A stretch of 64,000 nt of DNA from Metabacillus idriensis (GTDB taxonomy: Bacteria; Bacillota; Bacilli; Bacillales; Bacillaceae). The position numbers and the translations under genes are program-made. The stretch is taken from positions 1,550,001-1,614,000 of the forward strand of contig NZ_WKKF01000001.1 of assembly GCF_009674765.1 (NCBI RefSeq), written 5' to 3'. Below are positions 14,264 through 23,449 of this stretch, in pieces. Position 1 is the first letter of the stretch; each line of letters opens with the position of its first letter. The notes under the pieces are model-generated. The model was not told the origin of the DNA. It did no database searches and saw only the letters and a program-made list of their open reading frames with translations.

Positions 14264-15238
14264 TTACCCTATTCGAATTTGCTGCCTTTGAAGCAATTTA
14301 AGTGTTATATCCAGGATCATTTTCTCTGACAATTCAGTAAAGGTTTCAATTTTTGCGTCTTTTTTTCGATGATCTTTTTTAACATGCTTTTTTTCAAAAT
14401 CTTCTTCATATGCTATGATTTCCATGCTGAGTTTGTCAGAAAGTTCTTTAAATGAATTTCTTTTAGAAGAGCTTGAATGCTTAAATTCATTCTTATTCTT
14501 ACATTCTTCACATTCACATCCATCTTCTTCACTGCACAGTTCAATGTACTCTTCAAGCGGGATTTCTAAAATGATTTCTCTTTTGTCGCAGCTCTCATCA
14601 CACTTGCACTCTTCTTTCTTTATGCTGCGGTTCAGTGCTTCGTCAAATTCAATTATGTCAGCCTTTACAAGTTCACAAAAAGGCAGTTCATTAAAATGTT
14701 CTGTACTGATTTGATGGAATTGAGAGATGTCAGTGGATAATAATTGGTCTTTTTCTGGAAAACCGATTCCAAGCGGCTGTGCAATAAAGAAACCGAACTC
14801 TTCTTTCGAATCACTGACAGGTCCTACTGGAGGAGTAAGAAAACGTTCAATTTCAGCAACACAATCAAAAGGCACTTCAACTGTCAGTGATTTAATAACA
14901 GATGAAACAGATCCTTTGCATTCCTCTTTTGGATTTGAAGCATATTGAATATTCTTGCGCACGAACCCGCTCAAAAATAGCTGCCCGGAAGTTGCATATT
15001 CTCGGTTAATTAGGCGGCATTGGGTTAAGAAAACTCTTTTTTTAATTTCTTTAATTTCAAGAACTTTTTCTCCTTTAGGAAAAGTGATTTTAGCATGTAC
15101 TGGAATTTCTATTCGGACTTCCTGCAGCAAGACTGGAACTTTAATAATGATACCAGTTGATGGAGTTGCTGATGGATCTACAATCGTTGCTTTACAGTGC
15201 TGCATGGAAGTGCTTCTCGGAAATGGCTCAACAGACAT
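14264..15238 (-). CDS. Spore coat/exosporium-like protein with Cys-rich insert (CsxC-like paralogue 1)
   Basis: The 324-residue protein shares its frame with the neighbour at 15450: N-terminal PF-R-T/S-S-x-x-H-C-x-A-T, then IIKVPVLLQEV, LFLSGFVRKNIQYA, SLTVEVPFDCVAEI, DSKEEFGFFI, QFHQISTEHFNELPFCEL and a C-terminal LSEKMILDITLKLLQRQQI. The FVRKNIQYA...EVPFDC pattern resembles SPOCS/DUF3794 domains of spore proteins. Compared with its paralogue it gains about 90 residues before the C-terminal motif, with CKCDESCDK and CECEECK clusters. AAGGAGGAATCAC sets the start at 15238 rather than 15289. Spore coat location is inferred from context. Confidence 0.6.
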   Translation of the reverse strand: MSVEPFPRSTSMQHCKATIVDPSATPSTGIIIKVPVLLQEVRIEIPVHAKITFPKGEKVLEIKEIKKRVFLTQCRLINREYATSGQLFLSGFVRKNIQYASNPKEECKGSVSSVIKSLTVEVPFDCVAEIERFLTPPVGPVSDSKEEFGFFIAQPLGIGFPEKDQLLSTDISQFHQISTEHFNELPFCELVKADIIEFDEALNRSIKKEECKCDESCDKREIILEIPLEEYIELCSEEDGCECEECKNKNEFKHSSSSKRNSFKELSDKLSMEIIAYEEDFEKKHVKKDHRKKDAKIETFTELSEKMILDITLKLLQRQQIRIG

Positions 15239-15388
15239 TAAGTGATTCCTCCTTAAGTTTTTGTGCAATTTATCATATGCAAAAGGCATTCGCCTGTTTG
15301 GACTCGAAAAATAGATACAAGTCTATTTTTGGGTGCACACTTAGTAATTTCAATACAATAAAATATGATGTGTAACTATTTATGTACC

Positions 15389-15423
15389 AAAAAAAGACTG
15401 CCGGGTAATACCCGACAGCCCAA
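15389..15423 (-). terminator. Rho-independent terminator
   Basis: CTGTCGGGT and ACCCGGCAG form a GC-rich hairpin followed by TCTTTTTTTGG on the minus strand, after the gene at 15450. Confidence 0.8.
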
Positions 15424-15449
15424 ACCCATTATTTACTGATGTTTGCTGA

Positions 15450-16259
15450 TTAGCCTTCGAGTCCACCTGGTGCTGGCCCTAAAGAATCAACTCTGACTTG
15501 TTGTTTTTGCAATAGTTTAAGTGTTAAATCTAATACCATTTTTTCAGAAAGGCGTGTGAATGTACCCTCGCCTACGATTTCTTCCTCTCCTACTCCGCCA
15601 GCTGCAGGGAATGGAACTCGGTCTAGAGACTCATCGAATTCAATGATATCAGCTCTGATCAGTTCACAGAAAGGCAATTCGTTGTAGAATTCTGTACTGA
15701 TTTGATGGAACTGAGAAAGATCTGTGCCTTCTAAACGGTCTTTTGCAGCAAAGCTTCTGTCATTTGGAAGCTGCTGAGAGATTAAATAACCAAACTCTTC
15801 GCGAGAATCAGTGAATGGTCCGACAGGGAAATTTCTGAAATTTGTAATTTCTGCTACACAGTCGAATGGAACTTCGACAGTTAATGAATTGATTGTTGAT
15901 AAGATTTCACCAGCAGCATCTGCAACTGGATTTGCAGCGTATTGAATGTTTTTGCGCACAAAGCCGCTAAGGAAAAGTTTTGCTCTGTAATTAGCAAGTG
16001 TGTCGCCAGAGCCAGGAGCACGGTTAACAAGACGGCATTGTGTCACGTACGTGCGTTTTTTGATTGTTTTGATTTCCAAAACGTTTTGCCCTGCTGGAAA
16101 ATCAATTTCTGCATGCATTGGTATTTGCACTGATACTTCATTCAACAATACCGGAACTTTAATAATTGGATCCGGCGATGCTGGAATTGGATTTGGTCTG
16201 ACGTTTGTTGCGTCACAATGATTTGTAGATGTTGTTCTTCTGAACGGATTTACAGACAT
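15450..16259 (-). CDS. Spore coat/exosporium-like protein (CsxC-like paralogue 2)
   Basis: The 269-residue paralogue has the shared blocks without the Cys-rich insert: IIKVPVLLNEVSVQIPMHAE, LFLSGFVRKNIQYA, SLTVEVPFDCVAEI, DSREEFGYLI, ELPFCELIRADIIEFDE and a C-terminal LSEKMVLDLTLKLLQKQQV. It has its own ribosome site (AGGAGGAATAAATAG) and terminator, so it is a separate unit from the gene at 14264. I take the family to be the Bacillus CsxC-like group of spore-surface proteins; the name is from memory and the family call is moderate. The two genes look like a local duplication. Confidence 0.6.
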   Translation of the reverse strand: MSVNPFRRTTSTNHCDATNVRPNPIPASPDPIIKVPVLLNEVSVQIPMHAEIDFPAGQNVLEIKTIKKRTYVTQCRLVNRAPGSGDTLANYRAKLFLSGFVRKNIQYAANPVADAAGEILSTINSLTVEVPFDCVAEITNFRNFPVGPFTDSREEFGYLISQQLPNDRSFAAKDRLEGTDLSQFHQISTEFYNELPFCELIRADIIEFDESLDRVPFPAAGGVGEEEIVGEGTFTRLSEKMVLDLTLKLLQKQQVRVDSLGPAPGGLEG

Positions 16260-16574
16260 CTATTTATTCCTCCTAATATTTTTTAGACAAAGAAAAAGCG
16301 TAAAATATAGATTTTGTCAATAATTGTTCGCTTTATCTTCGTCCTTGTATAGATAATGTGAAAAGAGACGTTATTGAGACGGCATTTTATTCAGAGCATT
16401 CGCCTCTTTTTAGGAAATATTAAAAAATCGAAGCCCTTTTTCCCTTCCATTTCATACACATCTCATACCATGGGCAATGGACCTATTTTCATCATCAAAT
16501 TCCAATTATCTAATCCATTCAGATTTTCAATGCATAGTCTATTTTCAGAGAAACTTACATGAAGGGGGATTATT
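16260..16574. other. Divergent promoter region of the coat island
   Basis: The 315 bases between the coat-like gene (minus) and the Lys/Glu-rich gene (plus) hold no supported gene and should carry both promoters. I could not identify a sigma-K or sigma-E box with confidence. Confidence 0.4.
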
Positions 16575-17372
16575 GTGTCTTCTTATAACACTGGAAAAGA
16601 ATGCTGCACCGGAGCCTGTGACAACTGTAAATGCCGGGACATTAATAGGTTCCTTGAATCGGTTTTAACTTTAAATCATGCTTTATCTGAAGCGATCTAT
16701 GAAGAGCTTCTTGCAATTAAAGAAATTAAAAAGGCTGTTTCGTCTGAATTTCTGTTCAATTTAAAAAAGGATTTAAACAATACATTGAAACTGGCTATGA
16801 ACAAAGAGGTCATTGTAGAAATGCTGCTTGAAGAAGTGAAGGATCAGTGTGAAATTATTTTTTATGATACAGAATACGAAGAGGATGAAGAACAGCTTCA
16901 TTCGCACCAAGCTTGCTATGCAGATGAACATGAAGATGAGAAATGCCTCTATTCACATAACGAACCCTTTAGACTAAATGAGTTTGAAGTAATTGATAAT
17001 GAAGTTTTAAAAGAAGAAAATGATGAAGTAGTCAAGTGTGTGAAAGAACCTCTTAAGGAAAACAAGAAAGAAAAAAAATTAAAGGAAGAGGAAAAACAAA
17101 AAAAAGATTCAACTAAAGAACTGAAAGAAGACAAAAAAGAGCCTGCTAAAGCAACAAATGAAGATAAAAAGGAAAAACAAGAAATAGAAAAAAAGGAAAA
17201 GAAACAAGAAAAACAGGAAAAAACCGTGATACAGGAAAAGGAAAAAAGACTCACTGCAGAGATAATAAAGGAAAAAGTTCCTGAAAAACCAAACTATCAC
17301 GATTCTTATAAATATGAGAACGATGAGGATGAAGAAACTTTTATTGTAATTCGTTCCAAAGGGAGAAGATAA
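16575..17372 (+). CDS. Lys/Glu-rich protein with Cys-rich N-terminus, possible spore coat component
   Basis: This 265-residue protein has three parts. Residues 8-21 hold five Cys (ECCTGACDNCKC). Residues 25-90 form a helical domain (RFLESVLTLNHALSEAIYEE). From about 95 the sequence is extremely charged: an acidic part with His and Cys, then about 80 residues of Lys/Glu, with hardly a hydrophobic residue, and a short tail ending RSKGRR. It is probably disordered or a single charged helix. A GTG start is set by AAGGGGGA. It diverges from the coat-like genes and carries a similar Cys-rich style, so a coat role is plausible but not shown. Confidence 0.6.
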   Translation: MSSYNTGKECCTGACDNCKCRDINRFLESVLTLNHALSEAIYEELLAIKEIKKAVSSEFLFNLKKDLNNTLKLAMNKEVIVEMLLEEVKDQCEIIFYDTEYEEDEEQLHSHQACYADEHEDEKCLYSHNEPFRLNEFEVIDNEVLKEENDEVVKCVKEPLKENKKEKKLKEEEKQKKDSTKELKEDKKEPAKATNEDKKEKQEIEKKEKKQEKQEKTVIQEKEKRLTAEIIKEKVPEKPNYHDSYKYENDEDEETFIVIRSKGRR

Positions 17373-17386
17373 GCAAAACAGTCAAA

Positions 17387-17416
17387 TAAAAAAGCCTCTT
17401 TATATTAGAGGCCGTC
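17387..17416 (+). terminator. Terminator of the Lys/Glu-rich gene
   Basis: GCCTCT pairs with AGAGGC around a TTATATT loop, preceded by an A-run. It could also serve the convergent small gene at 17423 on the minus strand, where TTTTTTA follows the hairpin. Confidence 0.65.
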
Positions 17417-17422
17417 TATAGA

Positions 17423-17566
17423 TTATTCATTTATTTCAATAAAATATGGATTGCTGCCTATATTTTTTCTAATTTCATCTGTCATTTTCAAGGGTTCAGA
17501 TGATGTCTGCTGATGATCACCCTCCGCTTGAACACTCCCGTCATAGTGCAATGGCTTTTGCTCCAT
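17423..17566 (-). CDS. Small hypothetical protein (47 residues)
   Basis: A 48-codon reading frame starts with ATG at 17566 behind GGGAGGTGAAC and ends next to a hairpin. The product is hydrophilic: MEQKPLHYDGSVQAEGDH at the start, PYFIEINE at the end, and no Cys or membrane segment. Good ribosome site, codon use like the neighbours and a terminator support it being real. Its function is unknown; it lies between the coat island and the formate block. Confidence 0.55.
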   Translation of the reverse strand: MEQKPLHYDGSVQAEGDHQQTSSEPLKMTDEIRKNIGSNPYFIEINE

Positions 17567-17660
17567 CTATATGTTCACCTCCCAACCATATTAAGTATAT
17601 TATACTAATTTTTAGGTAATATTTCCTTATAAATATTTCTTTTTTACCAATTTATTCTCA

Positions 17661-17690
17661 AAAAAACATTCTATTACTAAATAGAATGTC
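17661..17690 (-). terminator. Terminator of the MFS transporter gene
   Basis: ACATTCTATT and AATAGAATGT form a hairpin with a four-base loop followed by TTTTTTTG on the minus strand. Confidence 0.8.
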
Positions 17691-17707
17691 CATCCTTTAA
17701 TCATTTA

Positions 17708-18973
17708 TTACGGAGTCAGTGAATTTGAAGGCGATTGCTGACTTCTTTGCCTTACATTTTTAATATTTATCCTAATAAGAATTGAAACAACCATTGCTGC
17801 TGTAAAAGCACCACCGAAGATAGACAGGGTCAAGGAGTAGCTGTCAGTCGTTTCTCTGATCCAAGAAACAAGAAGCGGTCCTGCAAGCCCCGCAGCTGCC
17901 CATGCAGTCAAAATGTATCCGTGAATAGCACCCAGCTGTTTTGTGCCGAAGAGATCGCCAATATATGCTGGTATGGAAGCGAATCCTCCCCCGTAACAGG
18001 TTAGAATTAAAAAGATGAGAGCCTGAAAGAGGATGGCGTTTGTGATACTCGGAAGCATAAAAAAAGCAGCTGTTTGAATAACAAAGAATGCCGTGTAAAC
18101 ATTTGGACGGCCAATATAATCAGATACAGATGCCCAGCCGATTCGTCCAAATCCATTAAATAATCCCATGATTCCTACCATCGCTGCGGCTGCAGCTGCG
18201 CTTAATCCCGCAATGTCCTGAGCCATCGGGGATGCTACGGATATAATCGCAATTCCGCAAGTAACATTAATAAAAAGCATGGTCCACAATGCCCAAAACC
18301 GGAGCGTTTTGACGGCTTCGTTTGCTGTAAGCTGGGATAAATCACTCTTTATCGTTTCTGCCTGCTGCTGATTCTCTTTCATATTAGCAGGCATCCATCC
18401 TCCAGGCGGAGGGGCAAGATAAAGGGATGAAGAAATCATGATCAAAAAATAGACGGTCCCAAGGATATAAAAAGTCTTATCTATTCCAACACTTGCTATG
18501 AGCGATGCTATAACAGGGCTTGCAATTAATGATGCGAACCCAAAGCCCATGATGGCAAGTCCCGTCGCAAGACCTCTTCTATCAGGAAACCATTTTACTA
18601 ACGAGGATACAGGAGTAATATATCCAATGCCAAGCCCAATTCCTCCAAGAGCTCCGTAAAAAAAATACAAAAGATATAAAGATCCGATACTCTCAGCATA
18701 ACCTGCTCCTATTAACCCTGCTGCAAAACATACTGTTGAGAGCAGGCCGGAAGCTCTAGGTCCATACCTTTCAACAAAGTGACCCATAAATGCTGCAGAT
18801 AATCCCAAAAAAAGAATCGCAATGCTGAATGTAAGCGAGATTTCGCTTAATCCCCAATTATGTTCATCTCTAAGGGGGTTGGTAAAAACACTCCAGGAGT
18901 AAACCGACCCAATTGAAATGTGAATGCCAACTGCTGCAGCTGCAATCAGCCAGCGATTTTTTGTTTTCGTCAT
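17708..18973 (-). CDS. MFS transporter of the oxalate/formate antiporter (OFA) family
   Basis: The 421-residue protein has twelve membrane helices and OFA-family marks: GSVYSWSVFTNPL in helix 1, the MFS loop-2 region FVERYGPRASG, GGIGLGIGYITPVSSLVKWF and FPDRRGLATGLAIMGFG. It is likely to carry a small carboxylate such as oxalate, formate or pyruvate. Its place 64 bases downstream of the formate dehydrogenase operon on the same strand supports a link to formate or oxalate use. The Arg in the OxlT substrate site was not mapped, so the substrate stays open. It has its own ribosome site (AGAGGAG) and terminator. Confidence 0.8.
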   Translation of the reverse strand: MTKTKNRWLIAAAAVGIHISIGSVYSWSVFTNPLRDEHNWGLSEISLTFSIAILFLGLSAAFMGHFVERYGPRASGLLSTVCFAAGLIGAGYAESIGSLYLLYFFYGALGGIGLGIGYITPVSSLVKWFPDRRGLATGLAIMGFGFASLIASPVIASLIASVGIDKTFYILGTVYFLIMISSSLYLAPPPGGWMPANMKENQQQAETIKSDLSQLTANEAVKTLRFWALWTMLFINVTCGIAIISVASPMAQDIAGLSAAAAAAMVGIMGLFNGFGRIGWASVSDYIGRPNVYTAFFVIQTAAFFMLPSITNAILFQALIFLILTCYGGGFASIPAYIGDLFGTKQLGAIHGYILTAWAAAGLAGPLLVSWIRETTDSYSLTLSIFGGAFTAAMVVSILIRINIKNVRQRSQQSPSNSLTP

Positions 18974-19002
18974 TTTTTCTCCTCTTTTCTAAGCATTAGA
19001 GT

Positions 19003-19031
19003 GAAGGCAGGAAACTGATTTGCCTGCCTTC
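19003..19031 (-). terminator. Hairpin after yrhD
   Basis: GAAGGCAG pairs with CTGCCTTC directly after the yrhD-like stop. The tail is not T-rich, so read-through into the transporter gene is possible. Confidence 0.5.
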
Positions 19032-19037
19032 ATGGTC

Positions 19038-19577
19038 TTATTCCAGAGTTTCATTTTTATGACGCACTTGATCTTCTTTACTTTGAGAGGTTTTTTCAAT
19101 GTGCTCCGTCTCCTGCCCCATTCCTTTCAAGAAACTGATCAGCATCGTGACGGCCCGGTTTACTTCAGGATCTTTCAGCGAGCGCGCAAGGTCAAAGTAG
19201 CTCGTTTTTTCTGCAGGATCTTTATTTTCAGCCACTCTGGCAACTCCCGCATTCACTTTTAATAAAAACGGTTCCAGCTGTTTGACATTGATCATGCCAA
19301 GCACCCCTGTCATTAATAGCAAATTTTTCAAACTGTTGGTCGTTTCATTTTTGTCCACCGTTTTTACAAGAATGTCCATCACTTTGTCTCCTTGTCCGAA
19401 TAAACCCTTCAATAGAGGCAAAACCCCTCTGTCCTGCATGTGCTGTAAGATTTCAAGCGTATCAATAATGGCTTCTTTATGGCTGATCAGGGCATCTTCC
19501 ACTTTTCTTAAATCTTCTTTGCGCTTATCTTCTTCTGTTTTTTCTATACGGGTTATCGTTTTAGTTGCTTTTGCCAA
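19038..19577 (-). CDS. yrhD: DUF1641 family protein (YrhD-like)
   Basis: This 179-residue cytosolic protein has charged ends and a central DUF1641 helical domain (about 50-130) with ILQHMQDRGVLPLLKGLFGQ and LLLMTGVLGM. Its role is unknown, but the gene follows the formate dehydrogenase gene in Bacillus (yrhE-yrhD) and here starts 2 bases after that gene ends, so it is probably an accessory or small subunit. The start is TTG at 19577 behind GGGGGGGAAA. It may help assembly or electron transfer; it has no Cys that could hold a cluster. Confidence 0.82.
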   Translation of the reverse strand: MAKATKTITRIEKTEEDKRKEDLRKVEDALISHKEAIIDTLEILQHMQDRGVLPLLKGLFGQGDKVMDILVKTVDKNETTNSLKNLLLMTGVLGMINVKQLEPFLLKVNAGVARVAENKDPAEKTSYFDLARSLKDPEVNRAVTMLISFLKGMGQETEHIEKTSQSKEDQVRHKNETLE

Positions 19578-19579
19578 GC

Positions 19580-22528
19580 TTATTTCCCCCCCTTCTTAAC
19601 GAGGTCGCCTGGGAATACATAGTCTTTGCGCTTCCATTTTCTTTCAACTTCTACACCTCTTTGAGGATTTGGGTTTCCATACCGGAAATTTGTTTTTGGC
19701 AACGGATTGACACCCTCGATTTCCAGCACCTCAAGTCTTGCCTTTACTTCTTTATAAGCAGGTGTATCTGTGTCTTTATCAGCGTAGCTGCTTGTAATCA
19801 GATTTATCGCTGCTTCTCCAGAATCATTCATAGGCAGGTACACTTCTTTCCCTTTCACGCGTTCGGTAATCAGACACTGCACCTTTACTTTTCCATAAGG
19901 GGATACCAGCCTGACCAGAGAACCGTCTTTTATCCCCCGTTCCGCGGCAAGCTCAGGTGATACCTCAAGGAATGCATTTGGTGTTTTTGAGGAAATGCCC
20001 TTTGATTTATAGGTCATATTGCCTTCATGAAAATGTTCGAGGAGCCTCCCGTTATTCACGTGAATATCATATTCCGCCTCAAATTGGAGCGGTTTCGTCC
20101 AATCGACTGGAAAGAGGCGCGCCTTGCCGTCTGGAAAAGGAAATTCATCCAGGAAAAGAACGGGTGTATCTGTTCCATCAGCTGCTACTGGCCAAAGTAG
20201 ACTCTTGTAGCCTTCCAGCCGCTCATAGTTTACTCCTGCAAAAAGAGGTGCAAGCATCGCTGCTTCTGCCATGATGTCGCTTGGGTGTTTATAGTCCCAT
20301 CCAGCTCCCAGCTTATTTGCAATCTCCATAATGATCTTCCAATCCGGCATTGAGTCACCCATAGGTTCAAGAACCTGATATAAACGCTGAATTCTGCGTT
20401 CTGTATTTGTAAATGTTCCTTCTTTTTCAAGACTTGGACTTGCCGGAAGCACAACATCTGCATATTCTGCTGTCTTGGATAAAAAGAGGTCCTGAACGAC
20501 GAAGAAGTCTAATTTCTCATAAGCGGCATGGACGTAGTTGATATTGGAGTCGACGATTCCCATTTCTTCTCCTTTTAAATACATCGCTTTTACGTTTCCA
20601 GCGTGAATCCCCGCTACCATTTCGTGGTTGTTTAAACCAGGGTGTTCAGGAAGTTTAACCCCCCAGCCTTTCTCATATTTGGCGCGTACTGCAGGATCGG
20701 TGATTTTTTCATAGGAAGGCAGCCTGTCCGGCATGCTTCCGAAATCACTTGCTCCCTGCACATTGTTATGGCCTCTTAAAGGATAGGAGCCTGTACCTGG
20801 ACGCCCATAATTCCCTGTAATCAGCAGCAGGTTTGAAATGGCTGTACTAGTGTCGCTGCCGCCTGAATGCTGGGTGACACCCATTGCCCAGAGTACAACT
20901 GTGCTTTTGGCTTCATGAATCATCTTAGCTATTTTGATAAGCTCTGCTTTTGATATGCCTGTCGTTTTTTCGGCATATTCCAGTGTGAATTTCTCTAAAT
21001 TGGCCTTATACTCTTCAAATCCATTTACTCTGTTCTTTAAAAATTCCATATCTGCCCAGCCCTGGCCGATGATATAGTTGGTTACGGCAGATAGCCATAC
21101 AATGTCTGTTCCTGATTCAGGCTGAATGAATAAGTCAGAGCGCTCGGCCATTTCATGTTTTCTTAGGTCAGCGACAATCAGCTTTTGTTCATGAAGTTTA
21201 TGAGCCCTCTTCACTCTAGTAGATAAAACCGGATGCGATTCTGACGTGTTTGAACCGATTATCAAGACAAGCTCCGACATCTCAATATCCTTTATCGTGC
21301 CGGAATCGCCTCCGTAGCCGACTGTCCGGAATAATCCCATTGTTGCAGGTGTCTGACAGTATCTTGAACAATTATCAATGTTATTCGTTCCGATTACTGA
21401 TCTTGCAAGCTTCTGCATTAAATAAGATTCTTCATTTGTGCATTTTGAGGAGCTGATAAAAGTCAGTGCGTCCGGACCATGTTCATTTTTAATTTGAGAA
21501 AACTTTGTTTCAATAAGGGATAGCGCCTCATCCCATTCCGCTTCACGGAAAGCATCGCCTTCCCTGATCAGCGGCTTCGTCAGGCGTTCTTCACTATTGA
21601 CATAATCCCATCCGAATTTGCCTTTTATGCAGGTTGAAATTCCGTTTGCAGGAGCTTCAGCCTGTGGTTCAACTTTTAAGATTTCTCTCCCCTTAGTCCA
21701 AATATCAAAGCTGCACCCGACACCGCAATATGTACAGACAGTTTTTGTTTTCTTGATTCTCTCGTCCCTCATAGCTGATTCCATGTCAGATATAGCAAGG
21801 ATTGAGCCGTAGCCTGTCTCAACATTTTTGGTAATTTCAATCATCGGACGCAGCGTTTGTTTAGCAATGCCTGTTAAATAACCCGCTTCCCCCTCCATCC
21901 CTTTTTCCATCATCGCGTTGCAGGGACACACTGTTGAACAATGACCGCAGGATACACAGGAAGATTCATTGATCGCCACATCGTTGTCCCAAATTACACG
22001 TGGGCGGTCCCGTTCCCAGTCGATAGAAAGAGTCTCTGTTACCTGAACATTCTGGCATGCTTCTACACATCTGCCGCAAAGAATGCACTGATCGGGATCA
22101 TAACGGTAAAAAGGATTGGATTGGTCTATTTCATAGGGCTTTGGAGCAAACGGAATGCTTTGATGATTGATTTTCATTTCTTTCACTGTATTGTGTATGT
22201 CACAGCCGCCATTATTGTAGTCACAGACCGTACAATATAGCTCATGATTGTGCAAAATCCGGTCCATGCCGATGAGCTGGGCCTCTTTTACTTCAGGTGA
22301 CCCAGAATCAATAACATCTCCGTTCCTGATCTCTGCCTTGCAGGCCCTCACAAATTCCCCATTTACTTTTATTATGCATGTATCGCACGTTTCAATTGCT
22401 CCAAGGCTTGGATGATAACAAACGTTTGGAACTTCAAGCTTTTGGGCGGCAAGAAGTTGAAGGGCTGTCTGATTTTCTTCTGCTTTTACTTCAGCTCCGT
22501 TAATTTTTACGTTAAAACTGTCTGACAA
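19580..22528 (-). CDS. yrhE: Formate dehydrogenase alpha subunit (YrhE/YjgC-like molybdoenzyme)
   Basis: This enzyme oxidises formate to CO2 at a molybdenum bis-MGD centre. Domains of the 982-residue product, in order: a [2Fe-2S] domain (CYHP...CDTC), a His/Cys motif ([15 protein letters not shown]), two [4Fe-4S] ferredoxin motifs ([12 protein letters not shown] and [12 protein letters not shown]), the molybdopterin-domain cluster CTYCGVGC, and the catalytic domain to a C-terminal dinucleotide-binding domain. C391 in [10 protein letters not shown] is the Mo ligand; the next residue is Gln where E. coli FdhF has His. AAAGGGGAGG sets a TTG start at 22528; a GTG at 22546 lies before it. It heads an operon with yrhD. 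Confidence 0.9.
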   Translation of the reverse strand: MSDSFNVKINGAEVKAEENQTALQLLAAQKLEVPNVCYHPSLGAIETCDTCIIKVNGEFVRACKAEIRNGDVIDSGSPEVKEAQLIGMDRILHNHELYCTVCDYNNGGCDIHNTVKEMKINHQSIPFAPKPYEIDQSNPFYRYDPDQCILCGRCVEACQNVQVTETLSIDWERDRPRVIWDNDVAINESSCVSCGHCSTVCPCNAMMEKGMEGEAGYLTGIAKQTLRPMIEITKNVETGYGSILAISDMESAMRDERIKKTKTVCTYCGVGCSFDIWTKGREILKVEPQAEAPANGISTCIKGKFGWDYVNSEERLTKPLIREGDAFREAEWDEALSLIETKFSQIKNEHGPDALTFISSSKCTNEESYLMQKLARSVIGTNNIDNCSRYCQTPATMGLFRTVGYGGDSGTIKDIEMSELVLIIGSNTSESHPVLSTRVKRAHKLHEQKLIVADLRKHEMAERSDLFIQPESGTDIVWLSAVTNYIIGQGWADMEFLKNRVNGFEEYKANLEKFTLEYAEKTTGISKAELIKIAKMIHEAKSTVVLWAMGVTQHSGGSDTSTAISNLLLITGNYGRPGTGSYPLRGHNNVQGASDFGSMPDRLPSYEKITDPAVRAKYEKGWGVKLPEHPGLNNHEMVAGIHAGNVKAMYLKGEEMGIVDSNINYVHAAYEKLDFFVVQDLFLSKTAEYADVVLPASPSLEKEGTFTNTERRIQRLYQVLEPMGDSMPDWKIIMEIANKLGAGWDYKHPSDIMAEAAMLAPLFAGVNYERLEGYKSLLWPVAADGTDTPVLFLDEFPFPDGKARLFPVDWTKPLQFEAEYDIHVNNGRLLEHFHEGNMTYKSKGISSKTPNAFLEVSPELAAERGIKDGSLVRLVSPYGKVKVQCLITERVKGKEVYLPMNDSGEAAINLITSSYADKDTDTPAYKEVKARLEVLEIEGVNPLPKTNFRYGNPNPQRGVEVERKWKRKDYVFPGDLVKKGGK

Positions 22529-22628
22529 AAAGACCTCCCCTTTCACGAATAGTTAAAATGTTCAATCAATTTTCAGTACAGCATTTCATTTACCCTTCTT
22601 CACCATGATCAAAACAAGCAGCAATAAA

Positions 22629-22642
22629 TGTAAGCGCTTCCT
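22629..22642 (-). promoter_or_regulatory. Candidate CcpA (cre) site upstream of formate dehydrogenase
   Basis: TGTAAGCGCTTCCT fits the cre consensus TGWAANCGNTNWCA except at two positions. It is about 100 bases upstream of the yrhE-like start, where carbon catabolite control would act. Moderate support only. Confidence 0.5.
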
Positions 22643-22714
22643 AAATTGTAGCAAGATTCTGTCTTTTCAACAATCCTTAAACCTCAGGAAATTGAAAGTC
22701 ATGAATTAAACAAA

Positions 22715-22739
22715 AAAAGTCCCAGTTAACTGGAACTTT
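22715..22739 (-). terminator. Terminator of the molybdenum cofactor operon
   Basis: AAAGTCCCAGTTAACTGGAA is almost fully palindromic and continues into CTTT; on the minus strand TTTTTTTG follows. It lies right after moaD. Confidence 0.75.
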
Positions 22740-22746
22740 CCTTATC

Positions 22747-22980
22747 CTAGCCTCCGCTTACCGGAGGAATAAAGGCTACAGTGTCTCCGTCTTTAATTAA
22801 ATCACTATCATTTGCAAAGGATTCATTGACTGCTGTCATAACGCTATTTAAACCTTGAAGACCGTAGTTTTCCTGTACCCACAATTTTAATTCGCCCACC
22901 GTAAGGCCGCTTTTGTCAATTTTCATTGCAGCGGTACCGGCCTCATCCTGCAAATGAGCAAAAAATAAGATTTTAATCAT
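22747..22980 (-). CDS. moaD: Molybdopterin synthase small subunit MoaD
   Basis: MoaD is the ubiquitin-like sulfur carrier that donates its C-terminal thiocarboxylate for the dithiolene of molybdopterin. The 77-residue product has the beta-grasp fold pattern (MIKILFFAHLQDEAG...) and the required C-terminal Gly-Gly in FIPPVSGG. The ATG at 22980 overlaps the end of moaE by 8 bases, so translation is coupled; a longer reading frame upstream overlaps moaE and is not used. It is the last gene of the cofactor operon. Confidence 0.93.
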   Translation of the reverse strand: MIKILFFAHLQDEAGTAAMKIDKSGLTVGELKLWVQENYGLQGLNSVMTAVNESFANDSDLIKDGDTVAFIPPVSGG

Positions 22981-23449
22981 TTGTTCCGCCCTCTTTCCTG
23001 GGTTTCCCCTCAGGGTATGGTGTTTGTTCAAGCTGATCGCCGATCCACATTGTTCCATCCTCCCAATGTTCTTTTTTCCAAATGGGAACAATCTGTTTGA
23101 TCCGTTCAATCGCATATTCATTTGCTTCATAAGCTGTTTTCCTGTGCGGGGAGGATACAGCAATCACAACAGCTATATCTGAAATCTCGAGCTTTCCTAT
23201 GCGGTGGGTAATGGCTGTTATTGCATCCGGCCATCGCTCTTTTATTTCAGCGCCAATTTGTTCAAGCATTTTAACAGCCATCGGTTCATAAGCCTGATAT
23301 TCTAAATGAAGCGTTCTTTTGCCTTTTGTAAATTCTCTTACTGTGCCGATAAAGGCCGTAATGGCTCCAGCTTCTCTTCTTGCCACTTTATCCGTGACTT
23401 CATCAGCTGAAATTGGATTCTTTGTAATCTCAAAATATTCCTGACTCAT
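22973..23449 (-). CDS. moaE: Molybdopterin synthase large subunit MoaE
   Basis: MoaE binds precursor Z (cPMP) and, with MoaD, inserts two sulfurs to form molybdopterin. The 158-residue protein shows the family marks GAITAFIGTVREFTKGKRT, LEYQAYEPMA, HRIGKLEISDIAVVIAVSS and PHRKTAYEANEYAIERIKQ, and the catalytic-site pattern P-I-W-K-K-E with W-I-G-D near the end. It overlaps mobB upstream by 20 bases and moaD downstream by 8. Confidence 0.94.
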   Translation of the reverse strand: MSQEYFEITKNPISADEVTDKVARREAGAITAFIGTVREFTKGKRTLHLEYQAYEPMAVKMLEQIGAEIKERWPDAITAITHRIGKLEISDIAVVIAVSSPHRKTAYEANEYAIERIKQIVPIWKKEHWEDGTMWIGDQLEQTPYPEGKPRKEGGTND

